Origin: Limnomonas spitsbergensis
Lineage: Eukaryota > Chlorophyta > Chlorophyceae > Chlamydomonadales
Direction: 5' to 3'
NCBI GenBank assembly: GCA_037349105.1
Contig: JAYJMM010000037.1
Coordinates: 930,001-994,000, forward strand
DNA: 64,000 nt
Below, in pieces: positions 29,001-39,128 of this stretch; position 1 is the first letter of the stretch, and every line of letters begins with the position of its first letter. The notes below the pieces were generated by a model. That model was not told the origin of the DNA and did not search any database. It saw only the letters and a list, made by a program, of their open reading frames with translations. The position numbers were made by a program, and so were the translations under genes.

Positions 29001-32000
29001 TCCTAGCAGGCAAAAGTGTTGGCATAGTGAGTCCTTACGCATGGATACAAGTCCCCTGGGCCTCTTGGTGCCCCTTGGACTGTCACAGGGCTGGAATTGT
29101 CCTCCCATCCTTACCGGGACTGCAAAATTATCATTCAAGCAGGGTTTGTTTCCCCGACCCTGACTCAATTTGCCCTTCCTGCTGCTGCTGCTGCTGCTGC
29201 TGCTGCCCCTGCCCCTGCCCCTGCCCCTGCCCCCCTGCTGGCCTTCAGGCGGACTACCTGAGTCTGCCTTATGCTGCGATCCGCTCCCTGCTCAGCTCAG
29301 ACCGTCTGGTTGTGGACAGTGAGAACACTGTTGCCGTGCTCGCCTCGCTGTGGGTGGTGCGAGGGACCAGGCCCGGTAGCCTCGCAGCGTGCAGCCCGGA
29401 TCAGCGCAAGGGCATCGCAGACTGCATCAGGTGCATAAGGTTATCAGGGTTGCGACATCAAAATAACTTGCATCAGGGCTACGGCATCAAATAACTTGCA
29501 TCAGGGTTACAGCATCGGAATAACTCGTATCAGGGTTATGGCATTATAAAAACTTGCATCAGGGTTACGGCATCAAAGTAACTTGCACCAGAATTACGGC
29601 ATCAAAATAACTTGCATCGGGGTTGCGGCATCAAAATAATTTGCATCAGAATTACGGCAAAATTACTTATCTCCAACGTGAACATTCCCCGCCCTTGTGA
29701 CCCCCCTGCTTTCCCTTCACAGGCTTCTGCTGCTGTCTTCCAACTACCTGATGTATTCTTTCAGCCCATTTACCCCCTACCCCCTACCCTGTGCCCCCAC
29801 AGGCTACCGTTGCTGTCTCCCAGCTACCTGTCACGTGTCCAATTATTTCTGTATGCCCCATTTACCCAACATTCCCACCCTCTAGCTACCCCCCCAAGTC
29901 ATCGTTGCTGTCTCCCAGCTACCTACCATAGTCACAGACGTGTTTCGTTGTTGTGATCGTTGTTCAAGTGTCATTGAATCATAGCGAATTAAATTTTGCG
30001 ACGTTTGAAGGGGGAACGAATCATAAAAAGAAACATCGTTCGACATGACGTTCGGCAAGTACGGCAGTACGTCCAGTATGGTGCCAACAGGAACTGGTCC
30101 GAACTCCTTGCCTAGCACAACCTGGGCGAAGCATGCAATAAATAGCTGGTATTTGCTCTATTGCAGCCTGTTCTGCAGGGTAAGCAAGCGTGTGTAAGGT
30201 TAAACAGACCAGAGTGTTGGCGTTCGTAAGGAACAACGAATCAAAACAATGAAAAGGTCTGCAATAAATCAAAAGGCCTTCTTTAGCAACAACGAATGCC
30301 GAAAACAACAAAACACGTCCGTGACTATGGTATTATGTGTCAATTGTTTTTCTTATATGCCCCATTTACCCCCACTCCCACCGTTTACCCTGTCCCCAAG
30401 GCCACCGTTTGTGTCCCCCAGCTACCTGTAATGTGTCAAATTATTCCTGTTTGCCTCATTAACCCCCCACCCTCTATCTGTGTGACTGTGTCCCCCCACC
30501 AGCTGCTGTTGGTATCCCTTAGCTACCGGTGTATCGCCTATAACGCCCTCCCAGTTTCCCCCTTCCTGCTACTCCACTGACTCCCGGTTTTGACTCCCAA
30601 CTTTATGTAAGCGAATCTCCAAGCACCCCTCCCCCGCCCCCCCCCTCCCCGTCTCTCCCCCTGATGCTCGTGTTGCTGTCTCCCAGCTACCTGTGTGACA
30701 TGCTGTGAAGCCTCCAAGCCCCCACTTACCCCTCCTCCCCTCCTACCCCCCTACCCCTATACACAGGCCACCATTGCTGTCTCCCAGCTAACTGTGCGGC
30801 GTGCTGTTTCACCTCCAAGCCCCCAAATATCCTTCACCCCCCTCCTGCCCCCCTCCCCATATGCACAGGCTACCGTTGCTGTCTCCCAGCTACCTGTGTG
30901 GCGTGCTGCCTAACCTCAAGTGGTTCTCCTTCACCACGGCCAACCCCGTGTCCTACTTCCAGGCGCTGCAGGCCAGGCTGGCGTCTGCAGACAGCAGGGC
31001 CTTGCTGCAGGTTTGGGCAGGGGAGGGTACAGGGGTAGGGGGGGGGGGGGGCGGGGGGGGTCTGGCACAGGGAGGAGCTGGGGACGTGCAGGAGTAGGAG
31101 CAAGGGCTGGCAAGATTGAAGAAATACACAAACACAGAGTCAAAAATGTTAGTGAACAACACAAACGGTTTATGTTGTTGATAGGTTTACTGGGATAATT
31201 CCATACCGGTATCTACATCCGTTGGTTTCATAGGTTAAGTAAGGTGTGATTGGAATTTGTGCTCCAAAATTGATGACGGGGACAAAAACCGCCCCTAGCA
31301 TGCGCATAATGTATTCATATGCATTGGCGTGCATGGTTTTGTACGACATATCCGTTTGTATGTGGTCTGGGGGCTATGACAGGAACGAACACTGCCACTA
31401 GCATGCGCATAATGTATTCATATGCATTGGCGTGCATGGTTTTGTACGACATATCCGTTTGTATGTGGTCTGGGGGCTATGACAGGAACGAACACTGCCA
31501 CTAGCATGCGCATAATGTATTCATATGCATTGGCGTGCATGGTTTTGTACGACATATCCGTTTGTATGTGGTCTGGGGGCTATGACAGGAACGAACACTG
31601 CCACTAGCATGCGCATAATGTAATCATATGCATCGGCGTGCATGGTTTTGTACGACATATCCGTTTGTATGTGGTCTGGGGGCTATGACAGGAACGAACA
31701 CTGCCACTAGCATGCGCATAATGTATTCATATGCATCGGCGTGCATGGTTTTGTACGACATATCCGTTTGTATGTGGTCTGGGGCTATGACAGGAACGAA
31801 CACTGCCACTAGCATGCGCATAATGTATTCATATGCATCGGCGTGCATGGTTTTGTACGACATATTTGTTTGTATATGGTCTGGGGGCTATGACAGGAAC
31901 GAACACTGCCACTAGCATGCGCATAATGTATTCATATGCATCGGCGTGCATGGTTTTGTACGACATATTTGTTTGTATGTGGTCTGGGGGCTATGACGGG

Positions 32001-35000
32001 AACAAACAGCCACTAACACATGCATATTTTAATTCATATGCAATAACAATGTAACGTCCATGGTTTTGTAGGAAATACTACGATATATCCGTTTGTATGT
32101 GGTCAGGCGGCTTTGACAGGAACGAAGAATGCCACCAGCATGCACATCACATATTCATATGCATTAGCGTGTCTGGTTGTGTAAGTTGTATCTGTTCATA
32201 TGTGGTCAGGGAGCTAAGACGGGGAAGCACAGTACTACCAGTGCCCGCACCACCGTCAAGGACCAGACACTGGAGCTGATGCTGGAGGTGGATGAGGCGA
32301 GCTTGGAGCAATACCTGGACGTGAGTGTGCCTTCGTGTGTGCATGTGCGTGTGCGTGCTGGGTGTCCACTGGCAGAGAGTGATGGAGCCAAATACCCTGA
32401 GGTGTAGCTGAGGACCCTGAGGTGTAGCTGAGGACCCGGAGGTGTAGCTGAGGACCCTGAGGTGTAGCTGAGAACCCTAAGGTGTAACTGAGAACCCTGA
32501 GATGCAGCTGACTAGCTGAGGTCCCTGATGTGTAGCTGAGGTCCCCAAGGTGTAGCTGACTAGTTGAGGTCCTGAGATGTAGCTGAGGACCCTGAGGTGT
32601 GGCTGGCTAGCTGAGGTCCTGAGGTGTAGCTGAGGACCCTGAGGTGTAGCTGACTAGCTGAGGTCCTGAGGTGTAGCTGAGGACCCTGAGGTGTACTTGA
32701 GGACCCTGAGGTGTAGCTGACTAGCTGAGGTCCCTGAGGTGTCGTTGACTACTCTGATGCGTAGCTGACTAGCTGAGGACCCTGAGGTACTGGTATAGAT
32801 GAAGTGCATTGAGACATTACAGTTGGCAGCGCCTGAGCGTATGTGCCTCCCTGCCCAGTGGCATCTGTGGCTCAGTGCTTATTTTCATTTACGCCAGACC
32901 ACCGTTGGCAGGACGTTATGCAGACACTTCTGGGCCAATCGGGGACATAGCTCTGACTGGCCTCCGGCCGGTGGCCCAAGCAACAGCGCTTGCTGCACCA
33001 AGCTCCATTTTCCGTAGACCAGCCGTGTTGTTGCTTAAGCACCTTAAAACAGTGACGTGGCTGCGCTGGCTTTGCAGGACGGGCGCCTGCTGCTGGGCTT
33101 GACAGGACAGGGCCTCAAGGACAGCGTGGCACCCCCTCTGTCATCAGCGGCCGCGCGTGGCGTGCAGGTAAGATGGATCTGGCGAGAGAGCCTGAAAGGG
33201 TTTGTATAGGCGGATAGGAATGTGATAGAGATCAGGAAAGACAGATACATATCTGGCAAGGATCCGGGTGGAATGCAGAGCGACAAATACGGATCTGATG
33301 AGGGTCGGAGAGGGATCTGGTTAGATCCGGTTGGGATCTACAGAGGCAGGTAGGGATCCGGTTGAGATCTGTCAATAATTTGGTCGAGATCCAGAGAGGG
33401 GGATAGGGGTCTTTGGGGATCTGTTAGGGATTGGACAGAGATCGAGAGAGGGGGTAGGAAACGGCTAGGGATCTGGTACGTATTCAGAATCCAGATGGAA
33501 TCCACACTTCCCAACCTGACCTGAAATCCATCCAGCCCATGTGTTGAAGAGATTTGTGGCGCACAAAAGCCTTCAGGGGTCGGAGGTGATTTGTCAATGC
33601 CGGAGGGGAGCTGCTTGTGTAAGCACATGCAAGAAGTTAAGATTTTTGTTGGGACTCTTCAACAGGCACGACCCATGGCTGTTCGGGAGAAAAATGGTAT
33701 GGCTTTCCCCCATATATTTTTGTGCTGAACAGGAATGCAAGACTCTATCCCTGCCCAAAGGTGCCTGTGCAAATACCGATGCCATATCCATGCATCTGGA
33801 CGCCTGGTTATGGGAAGGCACAGTGTCATGATATAAGGCAGGAAAGGTACCGGCAGTCATCCCTAAAAACAAAGAAAGACCGAGCAGAGTCGTTGAGCTT
33901 TGTGTCCCAAACTCAGGCTTGTTCAGCAATGGCCTTCAGAGTTTCAGCAGTGGCTTCTTGAGTTTCAGCAGTGGCCTCTAGAGGTTCAGCAGTGGCCTTC
34001 AGAGTTTGCCCTCAGCCCTAGAGGGTGCAGGGAGAGCTGCGCACGTTCCTGCTGTTGTGTGAACAAAACGTGGTAGGGCCCTTGCTGGGAGCCAATCCGC
34101 TTTGGACCCAAGGGCTTTCGCTTCAGCTGACCTACCCCACCCCCCGCCCTGCCTGCATATCCCTTAAGCCTTAAAATAATTTAATCATTTTGACTCTTTT
34201 TCCAGAACATTTTATTATAAAATGTTAAGTAAATGATTTTTAAATTACCTCCACCCTCCCTCCCCCTACATCACCCATAACCCTCCCGCTCTCTCCTGGC
34301 TCCTAGCACCTTCCCCATGGCGCCTCCACTCGCCCATATTTGCACGTCCCCCCCACCCTTGACATGGGTCAATAGCGTCCCCTGCTCTCCCGCCGATCGC
34401 CTCCCCCCTCCCCTCCCCCTCCCTCTCTTCCCTGAACAGGTCAACAGCGAGTGCAGCTTTTTCTGCGGCTTCCTCTTCGGCATCAAGCTGGTGTTCGGGT
34501 ACACCTCTGCAGCCGCTCCAGCCGTCGCCGCGTCCGGGACAGACACCGCCAAGCCCTCCCGGGCGGGATCCATTAGCGGTAGCGCCGCTGGTAAGGCGGA
34601 TAAGCAGTCAGCTACACCGGCAGCGATCTCCAGGGCGGGCTCACTAGCGTCCTCTGTCACGACGACGTCAGCCACGGGCAGCACGCCACGGGTGGGCAAG
34701 AAGCCGGAGGCCGCTGCCGTTGCGCCTGCCGCGGTCGGGCCGGGCCTCTCGTTTACTGTTACTCCGAGCGTCTTTGCGTCGTACCCACCGGGTGAGCGTA
34801 GAAAGAAAGAAAGCTACGCCCCGTGGGGGGCGTGATCATTAAGGAAACAGCGCCGCCTGGGCGGAAGCCACATCCCCGCCGTTACCATGAGAAAAAGAAG
34901 ACATCATAATTGATCACGGCGGCTTGCGGTTCTGATTTGTTTTCCCACCGGGTGAGCGTAGGGCTTTGTGGAGTCTGCGGGTATGTGCGAGGTGCAGGGC

Positions 35001-37237
35001 ATGGGGCACGTGAGATCTGTTTTCTTTGGATGCGGTGGATCCACTATTGAGGTTTGCTGGCCCATTGGGGAGACAGGGGGTGGAATGTGTGAAAGCCTGA
35101 AATTGGAATCCTGAAAGACAAATGGTGTGTTCCTAAAACGGAAGCCTGAACCCTGAATCCAGCTCAACCTCTTCATCGAAACCTGTTCAACCTGTTCACC
35201 GAAACCTGTAGGTGAGGAGGCGCTGTTGCCCCTGACGTGTCCCATCAGCGTGAGCTTCAAGTGCACCCTGGAGGCGATGGGGCCGTATGGAACACCCTTC
35301 GCGGCGGCCACGTTCACAGGCGGCAGCTTCATGAAGCCAGGCAAGTAACCCAAGGTCTTGGTGCTGCCTGCCCCTCAATCAAGATTCACCACCTTTCGGA
35401 GGGTGCAGGCTCAGGGTTACAATTATTCATCCTACTTGTATTGCTAAATGACCGATACCGGTGCTGTGAATTTGAATTGCCTTCCCTCGGGTATGAATGA
35501 ATTGTTCATTGCATGCTCCCCTCAGGCTAAAATATATACAAAAACTCTTGATTTCCGACTGAAACTGGCAATGCTAAATCAATAATCAGTATTTTGATGA
35601 ATCCCTCACCCTCAAACAACGTTAATTTGAGGGAAAGCAATTTGAATATACTGCATGTTATCGGTGTAATAACTGTTGTGTCTCATTCGCGAGGCGATTG
35701 CCCTGATGCTCACCAAGCGGGCCATGCCTCCCGAGTGGCCTCCAGGCCACAGCTCATTTGCACATCCACCCGACAGTCTTGTCTGAAATGTCCAGGCTGC
35801 GCACACAGGGAGTAAGTGGCAGCAGAAAGAAGCCAGGTTCCAGTAGGCTACCATTATCCCCCATGGCATGAGTTGTGTAGTGGGACCTGGTCCCTTCTAC
35901 ACGTGTAGTGTTCCTTTTTTCGGCTACAAGTTCAACTTCAGCAGGGCGCCCCGCGGCGCCCAAAGGCCCGATTGGGTCCAAACCTGGACCGGCCTGCAAC
36001 CGGTGACCAAAGCAGCAAGGCTGGCCATGAATATGGCCTCCAGCCAGTGGCCAGAGTGTAGCTGGCATGCAGCTGAGTCATAAAAACAAATTTTGCACAA
36101 GACTCAACTCTTTGACGTTGCTTGCCCCGTAGGGGAGGAAAGCGTGACCTCGGTTGCTGTTTCGAACTTTTTCAAGAAGGTGAGGCGGAGGGGAGGGTCC
36201 CTCGCTGATCAGATGGAGGAGCTCGGGGCTCAGGGCCGAGGGGGGAGGAGCAGGGGGCGAGGATGGAGGAGCAGGGGACTGGGATGGGGCTGGGAGCTGT
36301 TGTGGAAGAGCTGGGGTAGAGGAGCAGGGGACTGTGGGCTGGGGTTAAGGAGCTGTGGGTAGAGGGTCGTGGAGGCTGGGGGCTGGGGTGAAGGACCTGT
36401 GGTAGAGGGGCATGGAGGCTGGTGACTGGGGTAGGAATGATGGAGGAGGGTGGGTCGGAGGAGCGGGGGGCCAGGCCTGCTGGCCCAGCGAGGTGGGATG
36501 GGCACCTGTGGGTCAGGGATGTGCATGAACAAGGAATGGGTAGGCATGTGGGACGGTGTGTGTGTGTGGCAGTGTGGATGTGTGTCTTGTTCTCTAAGGT
36601 TTTATAGTTAACAGTGGCGAAGGTTGGTATGGGTCCAGCTCACCCCCTGAGTTTTTGATGGCACTACTGGGGATGGCGGGCCGGGGCTTGCAAGAAAGGA
36701 TGCAGCACTGGAGCCCTGAATGATTCACACTGAATGATGTGAAGCAAGTAGCATCTTGTGATGTACGAAGGATCGCTGGGGGCCTTGCCATCTCCATGAT
36801 TCGGGCTGTTGAAACCTTGTGCTATGCGTAAGTATAAGCAGGGGGTATAAGGATCAGTATCGTGTTCCCGACAAAGGGCCATTGGCAAGAGGCTGCCCAC
36901 ATTGGCTGGGTTGGTTCTAGACGGGGTATTTGGCCCTAATTCCCAGATATTGGCAGGCCTTCTCATCACCGGCGTTGGCTTTGACCCATTGGGCTCTCCA
37001 GACGCACGCTTCGGGAGCTCCTGAAGAAATATGCATCAGGCCCCCCCCCCCCTCCCCCCCTACGCAGTCCGCTACCAGCTTTTTTCTACGGCCAGTGTCT
37101 GTCCTCCTTATTCGTGTCTGTCTCCTGTGAATTGACAGGTGGGCACGGAGCAGCATGACATGCAGTCGTGGCGTCCCTTCATGTGCGATGGGAAGATGCG
37201 GCTGCGCCTCACCCTCAAGGGTTCCACAGTGGAGTAG
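26088..37237 (+). CDS. BTB-BACK protein of plant POB1/LRB type, probable CUL3 E3-ligase adaptor (14 exons, 629 aa)
   Basis: Exons: 26088-26368, 26558-26684, 27266-27340, 27993-28081, 28564-28687, 29249-29430, 30869-31010, 32210-32320, 33078-33167, 34031-34072, 34440-34791, 35212-35340, 36133-36179, 37139-37237. Every junction keeps phase; intron 12 uses a GC-AG donor (AG/GCAAGT). The BTB fold is seen at SSYFREKLLG and VLRFMYTE (about 94-136) and ADRFQ (161). The BACK domain follows, with LPYAAIRSLLSSD, SENTVAVLASLW and the strand RLPLLSPSYL. The C-terminal part (ELRTFLLLCEQNV, SFFCGFLFGIKL, FTGGSF) matches the end of plant POB1/LRB proteins, which recruit light-signalling factors to cullin-3. 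An Ala/Ser-rich insert sits in exon 11. An in-frame ATG at 25932 would add 52 residues. Introns make up five sixths of the gene and are packed with minisatellites and exon-edge copies. A TGTAA at 37609 may be the poly(A) signal. Confidence 0.9.
27855..27915 (+). repeat. Exon-edge echo: one copy of the start of BTB-BACK exon 4 in the intron before it
   Basis: The sequence around GCAG/TATGCAGTGCC...TTCAAAAAGCTGCGCCCC repeats the acceptor and first 50 or so bases of exon 4 (27991-28050) about 130 bases upstream, with substitutions. Confidence 0.7.
28130..28440. repeat. Minisatellite of CATGGCTACCATGCC-like units in BTB-BACK intron 4
   Basis: About six imperfect units of 45-60 bases built from CATGGCTACCATGCC and CCATGCTG words. 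No coding role; the short frames over it are artefacts. Confidence 0.75.
29180..29234 (+). repeat. CTG and CCCCTG microsatellites just upstream of exon 6 acceptor
   Basis: (CTG)8-9 followed by (CCCCTG)4-like units lie within 70 bases of the acceptor at 29247-29248 and form most of its pyrimidine tract; length changes could affect splicing. Confidence 0.8.
29431..29665 (+). repeat. 30-bp minisatellite at the 5' end of BTB-BACK intron 6
   Basis: About eight imperfect copies of a unit like ATCAGGGTTACGGCATCAAA. The array starts right after the donor of exon 6, whose last bases are GCATCAG, so it too may derive from an exon edge. Confidence 0.75.
29716..30868 (+). repeat. Exon-edge echo array: seven copies of the acceptor and start of exon 7
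   Basis: Copies near 29716, 29795, 29892, 30395, 30490, 30660 and 30763 repeat the pyrimidine tract, the AG region and the exon 7 start (CTACCGTTGCTGTCTCCCAG and beyond). The true exon starts at 30869. Spacing is about 80-110 bases where units are adjacent. At least the copies at 29716, 29795 and 30763 keep a CAG acceptor. Confidence 0.85.
31275..32207 (+). repeat. 102-bp tandem array whose unit resembles the exon 8 acceptor region
   Basis: Nine units of about 102-103 bp; the central ones are nearly identical (GGCTATGACAGGAACGAACA core). The unit aligns with the last 60 bases of the intron and the first 35 or so of exon 8 (GTGGTCAGGGAGCTAAGACG, true exon start 32210) at roughly two-thirds identity. 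In most units the acceptor AG is changed to TG. Frames spanning the array are artefacts. Confidence 0.85.
32395..32790 (+). repeat. 20-bp minisatellite (GACCCTGAGGTGTAGCTGA units) in BTB-BACK intron 8
   Basis: About 18-20 imperfect tandem units, some interrupted by CTAGCTGAG. Non-coding. Confidence 0.8.
32931..33000 (+). repeat. Second interspersed short repeat family, copy 1
   Basis: Shares the pattern GGCC(G/A)AT(T/C)GGG ... CCGGCC...GGTGGCCCAAGCA with copies at 35964, 43497, 44719 and 48857. Lies in BTB-BACK intron 8. Confidence 0.55.
33210..33520 (+). repeat. GGATCTG/GATCCGG-rich degenerate repeat in BTB-BACK intron 9
   Basis: Repeated words such as GGGATCTGGTTAGATCCGG recur with no regular period. 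No coding potential seen. Confidence 0.5.
34785..34964. repeat. 18-bp direct repeats duplicating the exon 11 splice donor
   Basis: CCCACCGGGTGAGCGTAG occurs at 34785-34802 and 34947-34964, flanking a 144-bp insertion that contains a SINE-like element. The repeat includes the true donor (exon 11 end at 34791), so a second donor now lies in the intron. It fits a target-site duplication. Confidence 0.85.
34803..34887 (-). mobile_element. SINE-like element, copy 2 (BTB-BACK intron 11)
   Basis: Same family as 16797-16890: tail of AAAG repeats on the plus strand, CTACGCCCC hairpin, GTTACC end. The insertion between the 18-bp repeats extends 59 bases further to 34946. Confidence 0.75.
35964..36030 (+). 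repeat. Second interspersed short repeat family, copy 2
   Basis: GGCCCGATTGGGTCCAAACC followed by CCGGCCTGCAACCGGTGACC; resembles 43497-43558. Lies in BTB-BACK intron 12. Confidence 0.5.
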
Positions 37238-39128
37238 CGGATTCATTCCCTGACACTGCTGGGAATGACAGCTGTGTTATTATCATCTAGTTTGCGTGAT
37301 TTGGGGATAATAGCCGTGTTATTATCATCTAATTTGCGTGATTTTCAGCCAGGGTTGATTTGTGCTCTAATGCCGGATCGAATTCTTTGTTTCCTTGCCA
37401 GAGGGAGGCGTTCTCTGCTGCAAAGGGAATTCCTTACCTTTCCTTGTGGATTATGAGGTTGCTGGTGACACTTAAGAACCCTCCAATCCACACGTAAGGG
37501 CGACAGGTTGGCCAGATTGGCGGACATTCACCTCGCCTCTAGGCACCTGTATTGAAGGACTAGAATGGACTTGTCTGGGTTTCCGTGGTTTCAGGCAGGG
37601 CAGATCATGTAAGGGCAGGGAATATCCGGCAGATTGTTAGAGCAGGACAGTTTATGTTCGTTGGACTGCTGAAAAAAGATGTGAGCCGCAGTTTTCTTTG
37701 TTTACAGTGCGGCTGTAGATGTGGCTGGACGAATAGGCTGCATTTAGGTGCCTAAAGATATAGGCTGTCATGATGGAGGACTGCAGATCGTTAAACAATA
37801 CTGATGAGGCGTGCGTGAGGGTGACGTCTTTGTGGCCTGATTTCAATTTTGCAGAAGGCGCGGCTTTTTGTCGCCCATACCTGTTTTCAAGCCTGGCATG
37901 GAGTACCAAATCCGCCTCGTTTGTAGTCCCGAGGCAGATCGCCCCCTTGGAGGCTTTGTGTTCTTCCTCCTTTTCGGTATTTTCATTTCAATCTGCTAGG
38001 AAGGTCAATAGGTGCTGAGCTTCATTGCTGAATTGCTTCTGGTATGAAGACTGCAGACGCCGCATGGCATGCATGAAATATGTTGATGACGCAGCACTGA
38101 TCATCAAAAAGTCATCTCTAACTTCGAAATTCTATGCACTCCCCTCCGGGCTTCGATTGTGGAAATGCTGGCCAACGGAAACAAGCATTTGACGTTAGGG
38201 TTCAGGTTGGTAAAGATTCGCAAATAACTGTTTACACAACCCGACCAGTGGTTTCGGGGCAGAAATTTGTGGCAGGGTGCGTAGTTCGCGAATCCGAGGC
38301 TGGTTAGGTGCCCCAACGGTGATCTCCACACCCACCAGCTCCACACCGTCACTTGCATGTGTGGCACCAGAATACAAAAGCATTTTTTCAAAATATCTTC
38401 ACGGTTGTTATGAACAGGCCGGAACCTATTCGAATCTTAGACACTGTTGACTGATACTAATACAACATCTGCACTTTCAGCAAGCCTCAAATTGGAGCCC
38501 AATTCGCCTGTCATGCTTTGCATGTGCAGATGTGCTGGCTCTACCAAGCAGCCGTCCTCTCAAACTACCATTGCATACCGTCCTTGCCCCAGCCAGGGGA
38601 GCCATGCTTTATTCCTTCCAGCCAATAGTGTAGATTATGGACCTGGGCCCAGGTCATGGCGTAGAATGGCACAAAACAAAACAAACACATAAACCAACGA
38701 TGCCACATTTATTTCTTACCGGCACGGTAATCGAACAGCAAATAATCCGAATCTGACGATCGTGGTCTATTCCTGTTGCACAAGAACATGCGGCATCCGA
38801 CAAGCGCTCGTTGACTCCATCTGCATTATTCACCAGCACTCAAACCGGTTTGCGGGCACCTGTCCCATGCATCGAATGTGGTGCTCCGCTGAACTGTAGA
38901 AACTAAATAAACCTCATAAGAGTCTAGCCTTGGAGACCCAGACTCCCTTCAACATGACTGCTGCTGCTGCTGCTGCTGCGGCGGCGTCGGCTGCAGTGGG
39001 AGTGCTGCCACTCCGCCCTGTGCAGCAAAATCAGGAAAGAACTGCTGTGGTTCGAGCGGTCCTGACGCTTCATGCTTAAGTGCGTAGTCTTTCTTTATTT
39101 ATTTATTTCTGCAGCGAAACGATTCCCC
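37238..39128. other. Region between convergent genes; no gene seen
   Basis: It begins with the probable 3' UTR of the BTB-BACK gene (TGTAA at 37609-37613). The rest, including a 26-base tandem-like repeat near 37290-37345 and a GCT run near 38960, shows no reading frame with family resemblance. The last part may be 3' UTR of the minus-strand membrane protein gene. Confidence 0.45.

Noticed and set aside
31319..32054. Repetitive proteins encoded by the 102-bp array
   Set aside because: The frames exist only because some units are 102-103 bases long; the array is intronic and derived from a splice-acceptor region.
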